NCBI RefSeq assembly: GCF_000470655.1
Contig: NC_021913.1
Location: 1 to 64,000, forward strand
Source of the DNA: Halorhabdus tiamatea SARL4B
GTDB lineage: Archaea; Halobacteriota; Halobacteria; Halobacteriales; Haloarculaceae
DNA: 64,000 nucleotides
Reading direction: 5' to 3'
Numbering within the stretch: position 1 is the stretch's first letter; every line of letters begins with the position of its first letter. Of this stretch, positions 28,085 to 35,628 are shown one piece after another. The notes below the pieces were generated by a model, which ran no database searches, was not told the origin of the DNA, and was given only the letters and a program-made list of their open reading frames with translations. A program made the position numbers and the translations under genes.

Positions 28085-28761
28085 AAGGGCGGGGCTTTCT
28101 CCTTGACTTTCCGTAATTCGACAATGTCATCAAGTCGGCTCGATGCTTGATGGTCAGCGTCGAACCCGAGCGAATTCCAACAATCCTCAACCGAGCTGAT
28201 AACCGTGACGAGGGTCGAAAACTGCGCGTAATGGATCGGGTCTAACGCAACCCCAGCTGCTTTAGCGTTGCTGTGGCGGTCCTTAATATCGTCAAGGGCA
28301 GGGCTTACTTCTGGGAGATCTCGCCAGTCGGGAGCGTATGTGAGAATATGATCCCGGAATTTGCGTTCGAGATGGGAGAGATCAGTGTACAACTGGCGAT
28401 AGACTGGATCAGTATTGAGATCAGCACGCGTCAAAACGCCGGTCACTTGATTTCGATCTGCGAGATAGTAAAACGGCCGCTCGGTGAGCGCTTCGAGGAC
28501 AGTCATGAGCGACGCGTCGTTTGCGATGACGATATCGAGATGAATACGACTGAGGGCATCTCCCAATGATTCGGTTTCTGTCTCGCTGAGCATCTCTGGG
28601 GTCACATAGCCGACGGGCTGACCATTTTCATAGATTGGAGTGGAATCGTAGTCCTGCTCATGGAGCCATGTCAATACATCGTCCGGTGAATCTTCGATAG
28701 TTCGGTGGTCGGGATTTGGCGTGGCGAGTTCACCTGCCGTGCAACCAGTTGTGGATGCCAT
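28075..28761 (-). CDS. CBS-domain protein whose 3' end is set by the IS630 border
   Basis: A 228-residue protein. Residues about 1-110 form a pair of CBS-like motifs: ASTTGCTAGELATPNP, LHEQDYDSTPIYENGQPVGY, then LEALTERPFYYLADRNQVTG. CBS pairs usually bind adenine nucleotides and act as sensors. The rest is helical and unrecognised. The final residues EKAPPFSD are encoded by the right flank and end of the IS630 element. Without the insertion the frame would read a few different codons and stop in the rebuilt hairpin, so only the tail is changed. A divergent small gene starts 78 bases upstream. Confidence 0.8.
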   Translation of the reverse strand: MASTTGCTAGELATPNPDHRTIEDSPDDVLTWLHEQDYDSTPIYENGQPVGYVTPEMLSETETESLGDALSRIHLDIVIANDASLMTVLEALTERPFYYLADRNQVTGVLTRADLNTDPVYRQLYTDLSHLERKFRDHILTYAPDWRDLPEVSPALDDIKDRHSNAKAAGVALDPIHYAQFSTLVTVISSVEDCWNSLGFDADHQASSRLDDIVELRKVKEKAPPFSD

Positions 28762-28839
28762 CTCCGGTGGCGTTCGTATGCCTATGGGAAATACTACGGG
28801 AAAGATTTATTATCTATGGGCATTAGAATCCCATCTGTA

Positions 28840-29223
28840 ATGCCTCACACGGATATCGAGGGGCTTCCCGAAACGCCGTCGAACTTGTATACCACTCACG
28901 AGAGTATCTCATACAGTACGGCGAAGAAGATTCTCGGTCACGAAGCGATCGACACAGCGTCGACCGCGACGGGGGCCGAAGCGAATTACTGGTACACGGA
29001 AACCACAGACGATGCAGTCCTGGCTGTGCATCCAGAGAGTTGGGGAGGATCGAAACTCCTCGCTAGGATGACGGTGGAGGCCATCCAACTAAATGCAGTG
29101 CCAGAGGGTATCTTAGAGGAACTCAACGAAAGCACCGACATCGACCTCGACGAATACTCACTACTCGTGTTCGGGCGGCCATCGGCGACACCGAATCACG
29201 CTATTCAGGAGTACCTCTCGTAG
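28840..29223 (+). CDS. Conserved-looking small acidic protein, function unknown
   Basis: A 127-residue soluble protein starting MPHTDIEGLPETPSNLYTTH. I chose ATG 28840 because a TATA box (GATTTATTAT, about 28803-28812) lies about 30 bases upstream, placing transcription start at this codon. The earlier in-frame ATG 28816 falls too close to the TATA box. The codon usage is normal for the window and the frame is intact. I do not recognise a domain. It is divergent from the CBS gene. Confidence 0.65.
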   Translation: MPHTDIEGLPETPSNLYTTHESISYSTAKKILGHEAIDTASTATGAEANYWYTETTDDAVLAVHPESWGGSKLLARMTVEAIQLNAVPEGILEELNESTDIDLDEYSLLVFGRPSATPNHAIQEYLS

Positions 29224-29299
29224 TGACTGCTTCGACATTACTCGTCGTGGGCTTCTGCGAACGTCGTTAGGTACATCTGACTTACGTCGCCTGGACAGA

Positions 29300-29716
29300 C
29301 CATTTGCATTAGAAGACTGCGAGCGTCGCACGTGAGGCGACCAGATGCTCGAGACCGCGACCGAGCTCGACGTGATTCGCGATGCGGACATCGACGGCGC
29401 GTACGAGCGAGAGGGCCACAAGACTCGGGTTGCGAACGTCCAGTCGCTGCCGTATCACCATCAGGTGCTGTACGCATTGATTCACAATGCAGGTGCGTGT
29501 ATGGGCCAGGCGTTGCACGACGCTACGACGCTGTGGCCAAGTGTATGTACCAAGATATCTCGTAGATACCCATCGGGCAGCAGGCACGTCGGAAGAAGCT
29601 CACCAAACTCGAGGACTACGATCTAATCAAGATCGAGGGTAAGACGAGTGATCGGCGATATCGGGTGCTCGATGCGGCGGTCGAGCCGCCGATCGAGATA
29701 CCGACTGTCGTGTGAG
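29300..29716 (+). pseudogene. C-terminal fragment of an Orc1/Cdc6 gene, frameshifted
   Basis: Pieces of the C-terminal half of an Orc1 initiator: MLETATELDVIRDADID and VANVQSLPYHHQVLYAL from 29345, then in another frame YDAVAKCMYQDIS, a stop codon near 29566, and ARRKKLTKLEDYDLIKIEG, the wing of the winged helix, to the TGA at 29714-29716. At least one frameshift (near 29518) and one stop disrupt it, and the ATPase half is absent. A related fragment lies at 34696, so two separate decayed copies are present. Confidence 0.75.
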
Positions 29717-29727
29717 AATTCAACCGC

Positions 29728-30255
29728 CTATTTAGTGGAGAATTTTGATCGGAAGTCGTCATTAAATCCATCGTCGAATGATACCTTAAATTTAACCGAG
29801 ATATCATCCTGCTCCTCATCGACTGACTTGGGTGGTGCTGCCTCATAAGATACGAACGGTGACTCGCTCAGCGGAGAGGTCGACGGCGTGATGACGTCCT
29901 TAGGTGGATCTGGCATTTCGAAGGGTTGGAATCGTCCAGTTACAACGTCATCAACGTGGTTCACGACGGGATCTGGAAGGGGATCCGCGATAGGATCGGG
30001 AACGCCATTTGTAATATCTACGTCGAACCCATCTTCGAATCCAGCCCGACGAATGGCGTCATCATGAGCTTGCGCTGCCGCAATTCGTTCATGTTCTCTC
30101 CATCCCAGTTCTTTCCGGATTGCGCGCTGCTCACGGGGGCCTGCGCTAAATGCCTCTGGTAAATTTAATGCCCGCCCCAATTCAGGCTCAGGCATTTGAC
30201 CGAGCTGTTGTTGAAGCTCGTGCTCGGGTAGCGTATCAAGATCAGGGACGTGCAT
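29728..30255 (-). CDS. Acidic, proline-rich protein of unknown function
   Basis: A 175-residue protein. The N-terminal half is helical (LPEHELQQQLGQMPEPELGRAL, EQRAIRKELGWREHERIAAAQ). The C-terminal half is rich in Asp and Pro (GVPDPIADPLPDPVV) and looks disordered. No membrane segment or cysteine pair is present. It lies three bases downstream of a zinc-ribbon gene on the same strand, so the two are probably an operon. I do not recognise a family. The composition could suit a virus- or plasmid-derived structural or adaptor protein. Confidence 0.6.
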   Translation of the reverse strand: MHVPDLDTLPEHELQQQLGQMPEPELGRALNLPEAFSAGPREQRAIRKELGWREHERIAAAQAHDDAIRRAGFEDGFDVDITNGVPDPIADPLPDPVVNHVDDVVTGRFQPFEMPDPPKDVITPSTSPLSESPFVSYEAAPPKSVDEEQDDISVKFKVSFDDGFNDDFRSKFSTK

Positions 30256-30258
30256 AGG

Positions 30259-30438
30259 TCAGTTTCTGGTATAGGACGTCGCAAAGGTGTGTCCGCAGTT
30301 CTTGCAACTAGTCGTAGAGGTTCCGTTACCCTGACAATGCTTTGACTTTTTCTTCACATCGTAGAGTTTCGCATCGCGAGGGAGGCTTGCGTTCGCTTCT
30401 TCACCACAGTACGGGCAGGCAACATTTACGACGGCCAT
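30259..30438 (-). CDS. Small zinc-ribbon protein
   Basis: A 59-residue protein from ATG 30438: MAVVNVACPYCGEE, then CKNCGHTFAT near the end. Two C-x2-C pairs about 35 residues apart define a zinc ribbon, with a basic hairpin between. The longer frame from 30498 is rejected because a TATA-like ACATATTTTTG lies inside it, about 25 bases before 30438, favouring a leaderless start here. It is probably co-transcribed with the 175-residue gene that follows. A nucleic-acid-binding role is likely but unproven. Confidence 0.65.
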   Translation of the reverse strand: MAVVNVACPYCGEEANASLPRDAKLYDVKKKSKHCQGNGTSTTSCKNCGHTFATSYTRN

Positions 30439-30579
30439 ATGGTTTACTCTGGGTGGTTTGACAAAAATATGTTGCCACGGAAAGTTCGATTTAGGCATGT
30501 GTGATTACCCAGTCAGACTTCGGAATTGCAAGCCGCTCTTAAGCTCTCACTCCCCGTCAGCCTGCACCGTGTGCCCACG

Positions 30580-30807
30580 ATGCGAACGCCGACAGGTGAC
30601 GAAGTAGAGATCAAGCACGTCAAAGAGCTCGCGAACGGCGGCGCACGCTTCGACATCACCGCCGACGATGGTCGGAAGTGGCGCGTCGACATCACGCGGA
30701 CGGGAAGCATCGATCTTGTCACGACCTGGCGTGACGGCGTCCTGGAAGATCTCGACGAGCCGGACTGGATGACCGACGTGATCGCCCGGCTCCAGCGGGC
30801 GGCGTGA
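30580..30807 (+). CDS. Small basic/acidic protein, 75 residues
   Basis: It starts MRTPTGDEVEIKHVKELANG and contains three predicted beta strands (ARFDITADDGRKWRVDITRT) followed by a helix (DWMTDVIARLQRAA). It is the first of a run of short same-direction genes (30.58-31.47 kb), often four-base overlapped, as in plasmid or virus cassettes. GTG 30571 is an alternative start. No family is recognised. Confidence 0.55.
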   Translation: MRTPTGDEVEIKHVKELANGGARFDITADDGRKWRVDITRTGSIDLVTTWRDGVLEDLDEPDWMTDVIARLQRAA

Positions 30808-30812
30808 TCACG

Positions 30813-30893
30813 ATGTCAGCAAGGTGGGACCAACTCATGGAATTACACAGAGACCAACAGATTCCGGAATCCTCGACGCAGCACAAACGATGA
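30813..30893 (+). CDS. Possible 26-residue micro-protein
   Basis: ATG 30813 to TGA 30893 reads MSARWDQLMELHRDQQ and on. Its stop overlaps the ATG of the next reading frame (ATGA), the arrangement used by neighbouring genes here. That is the main reason to list it; length alone gives little support. Confidence 0.3.
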   Translation: MSARWDQLMELHRDQQIPESSTQHKR

Positions 30894-31075
30894 CCCACGT
30901 GAACGATCTACGAGAACGATTCGTTGGACGGCGATTCTAGGACACGCAGGAAGACGAAGCCTTCACCGTCGTCGGCATCACGGGCCCGCCTGCTCTTGCC
31001 CTCCTCCAGTACGACGACGGCGTCGGATGGGATGAGGGTGCAACGCACTTCACCGTCGACGAGGAGGTCGCCTGA
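30890..31075 (+). pseudogene. 61-residue gene with an internal amber codon
   Basis: From ATG 30890 the frame reads MTHVNDLRERFVGRRF and meets TAG at 30938-30940 (codon 17). It then stays open in the same frame with sensible, acidic halophile-like sequence (DTQEDEAFTVVGITGPPALA, ending FTVDEEVA) to TGA at 31073-31075. Three bases later the next gene starts, so the spacing fits one former gene. The function is unknown. Confidence 0.5.
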
Positions 31076-31078
31076 CAG

Positions 31079-31468
31079 GTGGCGCTCGACGAACACGGAC
31101 TGGACGCTGAGCGGTACCGGCCGCTTGGACCCGGGCCGCGTATCGACCAGATTTGCGAGCCGGAGAGCCACGAGTGGTTCCCGTGGCCGGATGACCTCTG
31201 GCAGGAGCTCCTGTCCGGCGATCACCGGAAACAGATCCCTGGCCATCCGCGTGAATTCTACGAGCGAATCGTGCGGTGCAAACGGTGCGGACTATCCGGG
31301 AACGTCGCCGGTACGTTCGGCGATTACGGGGTGAGAGGCCATCACCAAGTGACGTGGTTCTGCCACGAGTGCGGCGAGATCTATCCGGGATACGAACTCC
31401 GCTACGTCGGCGATCCCCCGCATTGTGCTGAATGCGCAACTGAACACGAGGCGCAGGAGAACGCGTGA
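31079..31468 (+). CDS. Zinc-finger protein, 129 residues
   Basis: The GTG start at 31079 follows the previous stop by three bases. Three Cys pairs are visible: CKRCGLSGN (about 68), CHECGEIYPGYE (about 95) and CAECATEHE (about 119). The N-terminal half has the motif SHEWFPWPDDLWQEL. The Cys spacing suggests a zinc ribbon plus one extra pair. It ends the small-gene run. Immediately after its stop comes a scar resembling the right end of a TnpB element. The role is unknown; nucleic-acid binding is likely. Confidence 0.65.
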   Translation: MALDEHGLDAERYRPLGPGPRIDQICEPESHEWFPWPDDLWQELLSGDHRKQIPGHPREFYERIVRCKRCGLSGNVAGTFGDYGVRGHHQVTWFCHECGEIYPGYELRYVGDPPHCAECATEHEAQENA

Positions 31469-31510
31469 CATCCTCCGCGCACAAACGGTGCGTTCCCGGG
31501 ATGGGAATAC
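31467..31510 (-). repeat. Solo TnpB-type right-end scar
   Basis: Reading leftward, the sequence ends GCGCGGAGGATGTCACGC, matching the right end of the TnpB element at 25.48 kb (GCGCGGGGAGGATGTCAA). No tnpB adjoins it, so this is a remnant or a miniature derivative. Confidence 0.45.
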
Positions 31511-31729
31511 CGGCTACGTTTCGCTGTTATTGGCAGAGGATTCCGATTCGTGGAACGCCGAGAGAGTAATTTGCGAGTGTTTCTCGCTCGTCTCACGCTG
31601 GGTCGCGGTGCTGTCGTCGGGATGTCAGCTCGCGACCACCATGTTCGACCGCTATTCAAACAGAAATAATTCAGTATACGATAGATATATGTCGCTACAA
31701 GCGGTAACCTCCAGTAAGAGGGTTCACGG

Positions 31730-32299
31730 ATGGATATCACCGACATCCCCGACGACGCGTACGCTGGCGACGAATCGCCGCCCGACCACAGTGACCTCGA
31801 ATCACCCGAGTCACTACTCACGGGCGGCCCCATTCGGGAGCGCCTCCTCGACAGTATCACTGGACTCCGAAGCCCAACGAAGGTCTCTGCCATCGCCGAT
31901 CTCGCAGACTGTGATACTGAGACAGCGCGCGACTACCTCGAATGGTTCACCGAGATGGGGATGGTCCACCGGCACGACGGTCGCCCCGTTCGCTACGAGC
32001 GTAATGACGCGTACTTCCAGTGGCGACGCATCGACCGCATCCGCGACGAATACACCGACCAGGAGATCGTCGAAACGCTCTCAGACACTCTCGACCAGAT
32101 CGAAGACTACAGAGCTCGATTCGATGCAGACGGCCCCAACGATGTCTCGCTGGTGAAAGCTAGTCGAGACATGCCAACCGAAGACGCATGGGAGGCACTC
32201 TCCGAGTGGGAAACGCTCGAACGGAGAGCGACGCTCCTCGACGCAGCGCGACGCGATGACTTCGCAGCCAGTAGCAAATCCGGCCCGATCGATGCCTGA
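31730..32299 (+). CDS. Winged-helix DNA-binding protein, partner of a TumE-like protein
   Basis: A 189-residue protein. Residues about 32-95 form a winged helix (IRERLLDSITGLRSPTKVSA, then DTETARDYLEWFTEMGMVHR, then a wing around GRPVRYERND). A helical dimerisation region follows. The stop overlaps the start of the TumE-like gene by eight bases. In haloarchaea, HTH genes of this sort are coupled to TumE/DUF6516 proteins as presumed toxin-antitoxin pairs, with the HTH protein acting as antitoxin and autoregulator. AT-rich CAGTATACGATAGATATATG at 31672-31691 probably includes the TATA box. Confidence 0.75.
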   Translation: MDITDIPDDAYAGDESPPDHSDLESPESLLTGGPIRERLLDSITGLRSPTKVSAIADLADCDTETARDYLEWFTEMGMVHRHDGRPVRYERNDAYFQWRRIDRIRDEYTDQEIVETLSDTLDQIEDYRARFDADGPNDVSLVKASRDMPTEDAWEALSEWETLERRATLLDAARRDDFAASSKSGPIDA

Positions 32300-32729
32300 C
32301 AATTCAGCTGACCCGCCCAGTACGGGTCCCATCGATGCTGAGATCCTCGACCGGACTGCCGCACATCTCGACCGAAGCGCTCGCTTCGACGAGGTCCACG
32401 CACGCCCTGCGTATGCGCCGAACGCTGTCGTTGCCGACTACGATCTGGGATACTTCCCGGCTGGAGTTACGCGTGCGTACCTTCGGATTCGCTGGTTCGA
32501 GACTGACGACTTCAGCATCCACTACGCCGAGCAATACCAGACGGGGAATTCGTGGGAATGCCGCTGGGACCGCCACCCCAACGATCACAACACCCGCTCG
32601 CATTTCCACCCGCCCCCGGATGCACCGACACCGGGCGAGGACGAAGACTATCCAAACGATTGGCGAGATGTACTTGCCACTGTTCTCGATCGACTCGACG
32701 AACGGATAGAGGCGTTCTGGACCGAATGA
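32292..32729 (+). CDS. TumE/DUF6516-like presumed toxin
   Basis: A 145-residue protein with the family hallmarks: ADYDLGYFPAGVTRAYLRIR, then WFETDDFSIHYAEQY, then WECRWDRHPNDHNTRSHFHP and FPPAP-like prolines, ending DWRDVLATVLDRLDERIEAF. The His/Asp/Arg-rich core is intact. TumE-family proteins are annotated as toxins of type II systems; the biochemical target is not firmly known. Its start lies inside the end of the winged-helix gene, which suggests translational coupling. A second, disrupted TumE-like gene is found at 41 kb. Confidence 0.7.
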   Translation: MPDNSADPPSTGPIDAEILDRTAAHLDRSARFDEVHARPAYAPNAVVADYDLGYFPAGVTRAYLRIRWFETDDFSIHYAEQYQTGNSWECRWDRHPNDHNTRSHFHPPPDAPTPGEDEDYPNDWRDVLATVLDRLDERIEAFWTE

Positions 32730-32802
32730 CCGATGTGAGGTGTGATCGGTGTGAAGAATTCCCAATAGTATAAACGCAGTCTATATTCGAAGATGGGGCA
32801 TA

Positions 32803-33099
32803 TCACGTCGAATCTGATCCGTCCTCATCCGTGGGCAGTCGCTGTGACAGGCTATCGAAGCGGCGCTGGGCCCGCTCTGAGCGCGTCTCTGTTTGGTCTA
32901 CCTCGTAGGCGAACTCCTGAGTCTCGCCGTCGACGAGAGTGACTGTCAGCACTGCATCAACGTGTCGGCCAGCCTCGGGCAATTCCTCGCCGTCCAAGAC
33001 GAGTTCGTCGACGGTCTCACCGTCGGCTTCGAGCAGCAGTACGGCCAGCTCTCCCTCGAAGCGATCGACGACCGCGGTATAGGTGCCATCACTCACCAT
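32803..33099 (-). CDS. DUF3006 family protein
   Basis: A 98-residue protein with the DUF3006 pattern: YTAVVDRFEGELAVLLLEAD and ELVLDGEELPEAGRHVDAVL, a small beta-barrel of unknown function. Its ATG shares one base with the stop of the upstream metallo-beta-lactamase gene (TGATG). DUF3006 genes commonly accompany extracellular ComEC-like metallo-beta-lactamase genes, as here. No signal peptide is seen, so it is cytoplasmic. Confidence 0.85.
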   Translation of the reverse strand: MVSDGTYTAVVDRFEGELAVLLLEADGETVDELVLDGEELPEAGRHVDAVLTVTLVDGETQEFAYEVDQTETRSERAQRRFDSLSQRLPTDEDGSDST

Positions 33100-34592
33100 C
33101 AGTATCCCTCCTCGAGGACGAGGTCGCCAGTGTCTTCGCGGACGATCACCGTATCACCGGCGTTGTTCCAGATCGGACTCCCGGAGCCCCAGTAGAGATC
33201 CGTCGCGGTGTCACTGGCACTGCCGGTATGGAGCGTCACCTCGGCACCTGGGTCGAGCGTGAATCCACTGGGGAACGTATAGGTGTGTTCGGCTTCGTCG
33301 GCGACCGTCCAGCCGCTGAGATCGAGCGCGTCGTCGCCCGTGTTTGCGAAGACGATATACTCGTCGTTGAGATTGTCTCGCTCGGTGCCTGCCGCGTCTT
33401 CGTGGATTTCGGCGACTGCGAGCGTCCCTCCTTCGGTGGGTGTCTCGGTCGCGGTCTCTGTCGGTGTCTCAGTGATGGTCTCCGTCGGCGTCGTGCCGCC
33501 ATCGGTGGCGACTGGCGTCGGTGTGCCGGCGACCGGGACGATCGTACGGTTCTGGAGTGTGTCGGTGCTCCCAGGCTCGATCGAGTTGCCGTCGCGAATA
33601 TCGAGCGGTGCCGTCGGGGCGTCGGCCTGCGTGGCAACGGTGATCGCCGAGCCGTTGCTCGTCACCCGGATCGTGCCGTGAGTGGCCGTCCAGTAGGTCT
33701 GGACCGACCGCTCGGCGAGGCGCTGGAGGACGGCCTCGTCGGGGTGGCCGTACTGAGAGTCGTAGGCGCTGGAGATGACTGCGATTTTCGGAGCGGTAGT
33801 GTCGAGAAAGGCATCTCCCGTACTGGATTGACTACCGTGATGGCCAGCACTCAGCACGGTCACGTTGAGCGCGTCGCCGTACTCGGTGCGGAGGTATTCT
33901 TCGGCAGCTGTCTCGCCATCACCAGGAATCAGTATGCTCGAGTTGCCGAAGCCGAGTCGCATGACGAGGCTGTTCTCGTTGCGGTCGTCGTTGGCGATGA
34001 AGTCCTCGGGCGGGGCGAGAATCTGTGCGTCGACGTTTGCGAGTGGGATCGCGTCACCGGCGCGGGTCTGGTAGAGGGTGATGTCGTGGGTTTCGATCGC
34101 GTCGAGGTAACGTTCGTAGGTGTTCGACGTCGAGGTGATGCCAGGATCGTAGACTGCGCCGACGCCTTGGCCCTCGGTCTCGAAGTACTCGATGACGGCC
34201 GCGTGGCCGCCGATGTGGTCAGCGTCGGCGTGAGAGGTAACGAGGTAATCGAGGCGGTCGATCTCGAGTTGACGGAGGTACTCGAGAACGATCTCGCCAT
34301 CGTCGCGCCAGTCACCCGTATCGATGAGCATCGTCTCGCCGGTCGGCCCGACGACGAGTGTGCTCGCGCCCTGGCCGATATTGAGAAAGTGGACCGAAAG
34401 CGTGCCGTTGGTGGTCGTGGCCGGTGTCTCAGTGAGGGTGGTCGTTGGGGTGTCCGAAGTGGCGGCGTCCGTGAACGTCGTCGTCCCTTCGATCGTGTCC
34501 GTCGGCGTAGCGTCACCAGTCGTCTCACTGCAGCCGGCCAGCGCCAGTAGGACCGCAACGACGATGACCACGAGGAGACGGCGTCTGTTCAT
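33099..34592 (-). CDS. Secreted lipoprotein with ComEC/Rec2-like metallo-beta-lactamase and lamin-tail domains
   Basis: 497 residues. The N-terminus MNRRRLLVVIVVAVLLALAGC is a lipoprotein signal with the lipobox LAGC, so the mature protein sits on the outer face of the membrane. A Thr-rich linker follows. The metallo-beta-lactamase domain (about 65-320) resembles the ComEC C-terminal hydrolase: HFLNIGQGASTLV, LIDTGDW, the metal motif TSHADADHIGG, LSAGHHGS and SHxG-like loops. A second Thr/Glu/Pro linker precedes a lamin-tail domain (about 400-497): VAEIHEDAAGTERDNLNDEY, LDLSGWTV, FPSGFTLDPGAEVTL. Such proteins are thought to act on extracellular nucleic acids. I start at ATG 34592 because the longer frame puts 54 residues before the signal peptide. 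Confidence 0.9.
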   Translation of the reverse strand: MNRRRLLVVIVVAVLLALAGCSETTGDATPTDTIEGTTTFTDAATSDTPTTTLTETPATTTNGTLSVHFLNIGQGASTLVVGPTGETMLIDTGDWRDDGEIVLEYLRQLEIDRLDYLVTSHADADHIGGHAAVIEYFETEGQGVGAVYDPGITSTSNTYERYLDAIETHDITLYQTRAGDAIPLANVDAQILAPPEDFIANDDRNENSLVMRLGFGNSSILIPGDGETAAEEYLRTEYGDALNVTVLSAGHHGSQSSTGDAFLDTTAPKIAVISSAYDSQYGHPDEAVLQRLAERSVQTYWTATHGTIRVTSNGSAITVATQADAPTAPLDIRDGNSIEPGSTDTLQNRTIVPVAGTPTPVATDGGTTPTETITETPTETATETPTEGGTLAVAEIHEDAAGTERDNLNDEYIVFANTGDDALDLSGWTVADEAEHTYTFPSGFTLDPGAEVTLHTGSASDTATDLYWGSGSPIWNNAGDTVIVREDTGDLVLEEGY

Positions 34593-34695
34593 AATTCCAT
34601 AGACGGCAGACAGCCAGAAAGGTGTGCCGGCCGGGGAATTGGGCTCGATTGCGTACGGTTCGTCGATCCCGGTACCGTACGCATGTGGTCCCGTG

Positions 34696-34890
34696 ATGCT
34701 CGAGGCTGCGACCGAACTCGTGACTGAGCGCGGCCACACCGTTGTTCGCGACACGGACGTCGACGACGCCTACGGTCGGGCCCGGCACAAGAGTCGGATC
34801 GGAAACGTCCAATCGCTACCGTATCACCAGCAGGTGCGGTATGCGTTGCTGGAGCGGCTGATCGAGGACGCTCAGAAGATCCACCAGCAA
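34696..34890 (+). pseudogene. Fragment of an Orc1/Cdc6 gene
   Basis: A short piece homologous to the fragment at 29.3 kb: MLEAATELVTERGHTVVRDT, then VDDAYGRARHKSRIGNVQSL and PYHQQVRYALLERLIED. This is the region between the AAA+ lid and the winged helix. Both ends are missing, and it drifts into unrelated sequence after about 34870. Confidence 0.7.
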
Positions 34891-34991
34891 CGACCGATAC
34901 TCCAAGAGACGCTCGCTACCGCTACGCAACCAAGGTGTGAGGCTTAGCGAAAGGCGAATGGTAGACGCTCTAGACTCCAGCGGACAGTACG

Positions 34992-35186
34992 TCACGGTGG
35001 CCCACTCCACTCGTCGTTGATCTGCTGCAGAGCCTCGCTGGGGTCAAGCCCCTGCTCGGCCGCGATCGCCTCGGCGATCTCGTACGCGCGCTCTTCGCGA
35101 GGAGTCTCCAAGTCCCGGGGATTCCCGGCGAAACGGATCAATGCCTCGACGACGAGCAGCCAGTCCTGCGGGTGCAAATCAGGCAT
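34992..35186 (-). CDS. Small helical acidic protein, 64 residues
   Basis: It begins MPDLHPQDWLLVVEALIRFAG and includes EERAYEIAEAIAAEQGLDPS and EALQQINDEWSGP. Two or three helices are predicted. The start ATG 35186 has no in-frame competitor. It is plausible as a real gene because of codon use and amino-acid composition; the family is unknown. Confidence 0.55.
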   Translation of the reverse strand: MPDLHPQDWLLVVEALIRFAGNPRDLETPREERAYEIAEAIAAEQGLDPSEALQQINDEWSGPP

Positions 35187-35381
35187 GGCACGGGCTGGCT
35201 GCGCTCCAGTACAAAAAGGTACGATTAAACGTCACATGGGATTTCGGAGTCTCGTACAACCTCCCGACCGTAAACAACTGGCCCCATCGGAACCGTCTCA
35301 GAAGAGCGCTAAACTAAATTCGCCGCATACTATCAGGATTGCCAATAGTTTTGATTATTTTATTTAATCATCCTATAATAA
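35187..35381. other. AT-rich spacer with inverted repeat
   Basis: GATTATT near 35352 and AATAATC near 35375 can pair around an AT-rich loop. This lies just past the end of the interrupted gene to the right and could be its transcription end. No gene is seen. Confidence 0.35.
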
Positions 35382-35628
35382 TCAGCCCCGGCGTTCAAGC
35401 GATCCGTAGAGCTCCGCGTTCTGAATATGGGTACAGAACTGTGCGCAGAGACGGCAGCAGTCTGCGGCATCGGTGAACGTCCGGACACTGGCGTCCCAGC
35501 GTGTATGCACAGCACCGAGCATCGCACTGCGAACAGAGGGCTCGGTCGCGACCATGATTCGTCGCGTGCGTTCGGGTGGAGTTGCCTCAGCGGCGGGCCC
35601 CTCCATATCAGCGGTCGAGAAAAGATCT

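Noticed and set aside
33228-34550. 440-residue plus-strand frame opposite the metallo-beta-lactamase lipoprotein gene
   Set aside because: Arg/Val/Gly-rich translation without motifs; the minus-strand gene has a clear signal peptide, metal motifs and lamin-tail domain.
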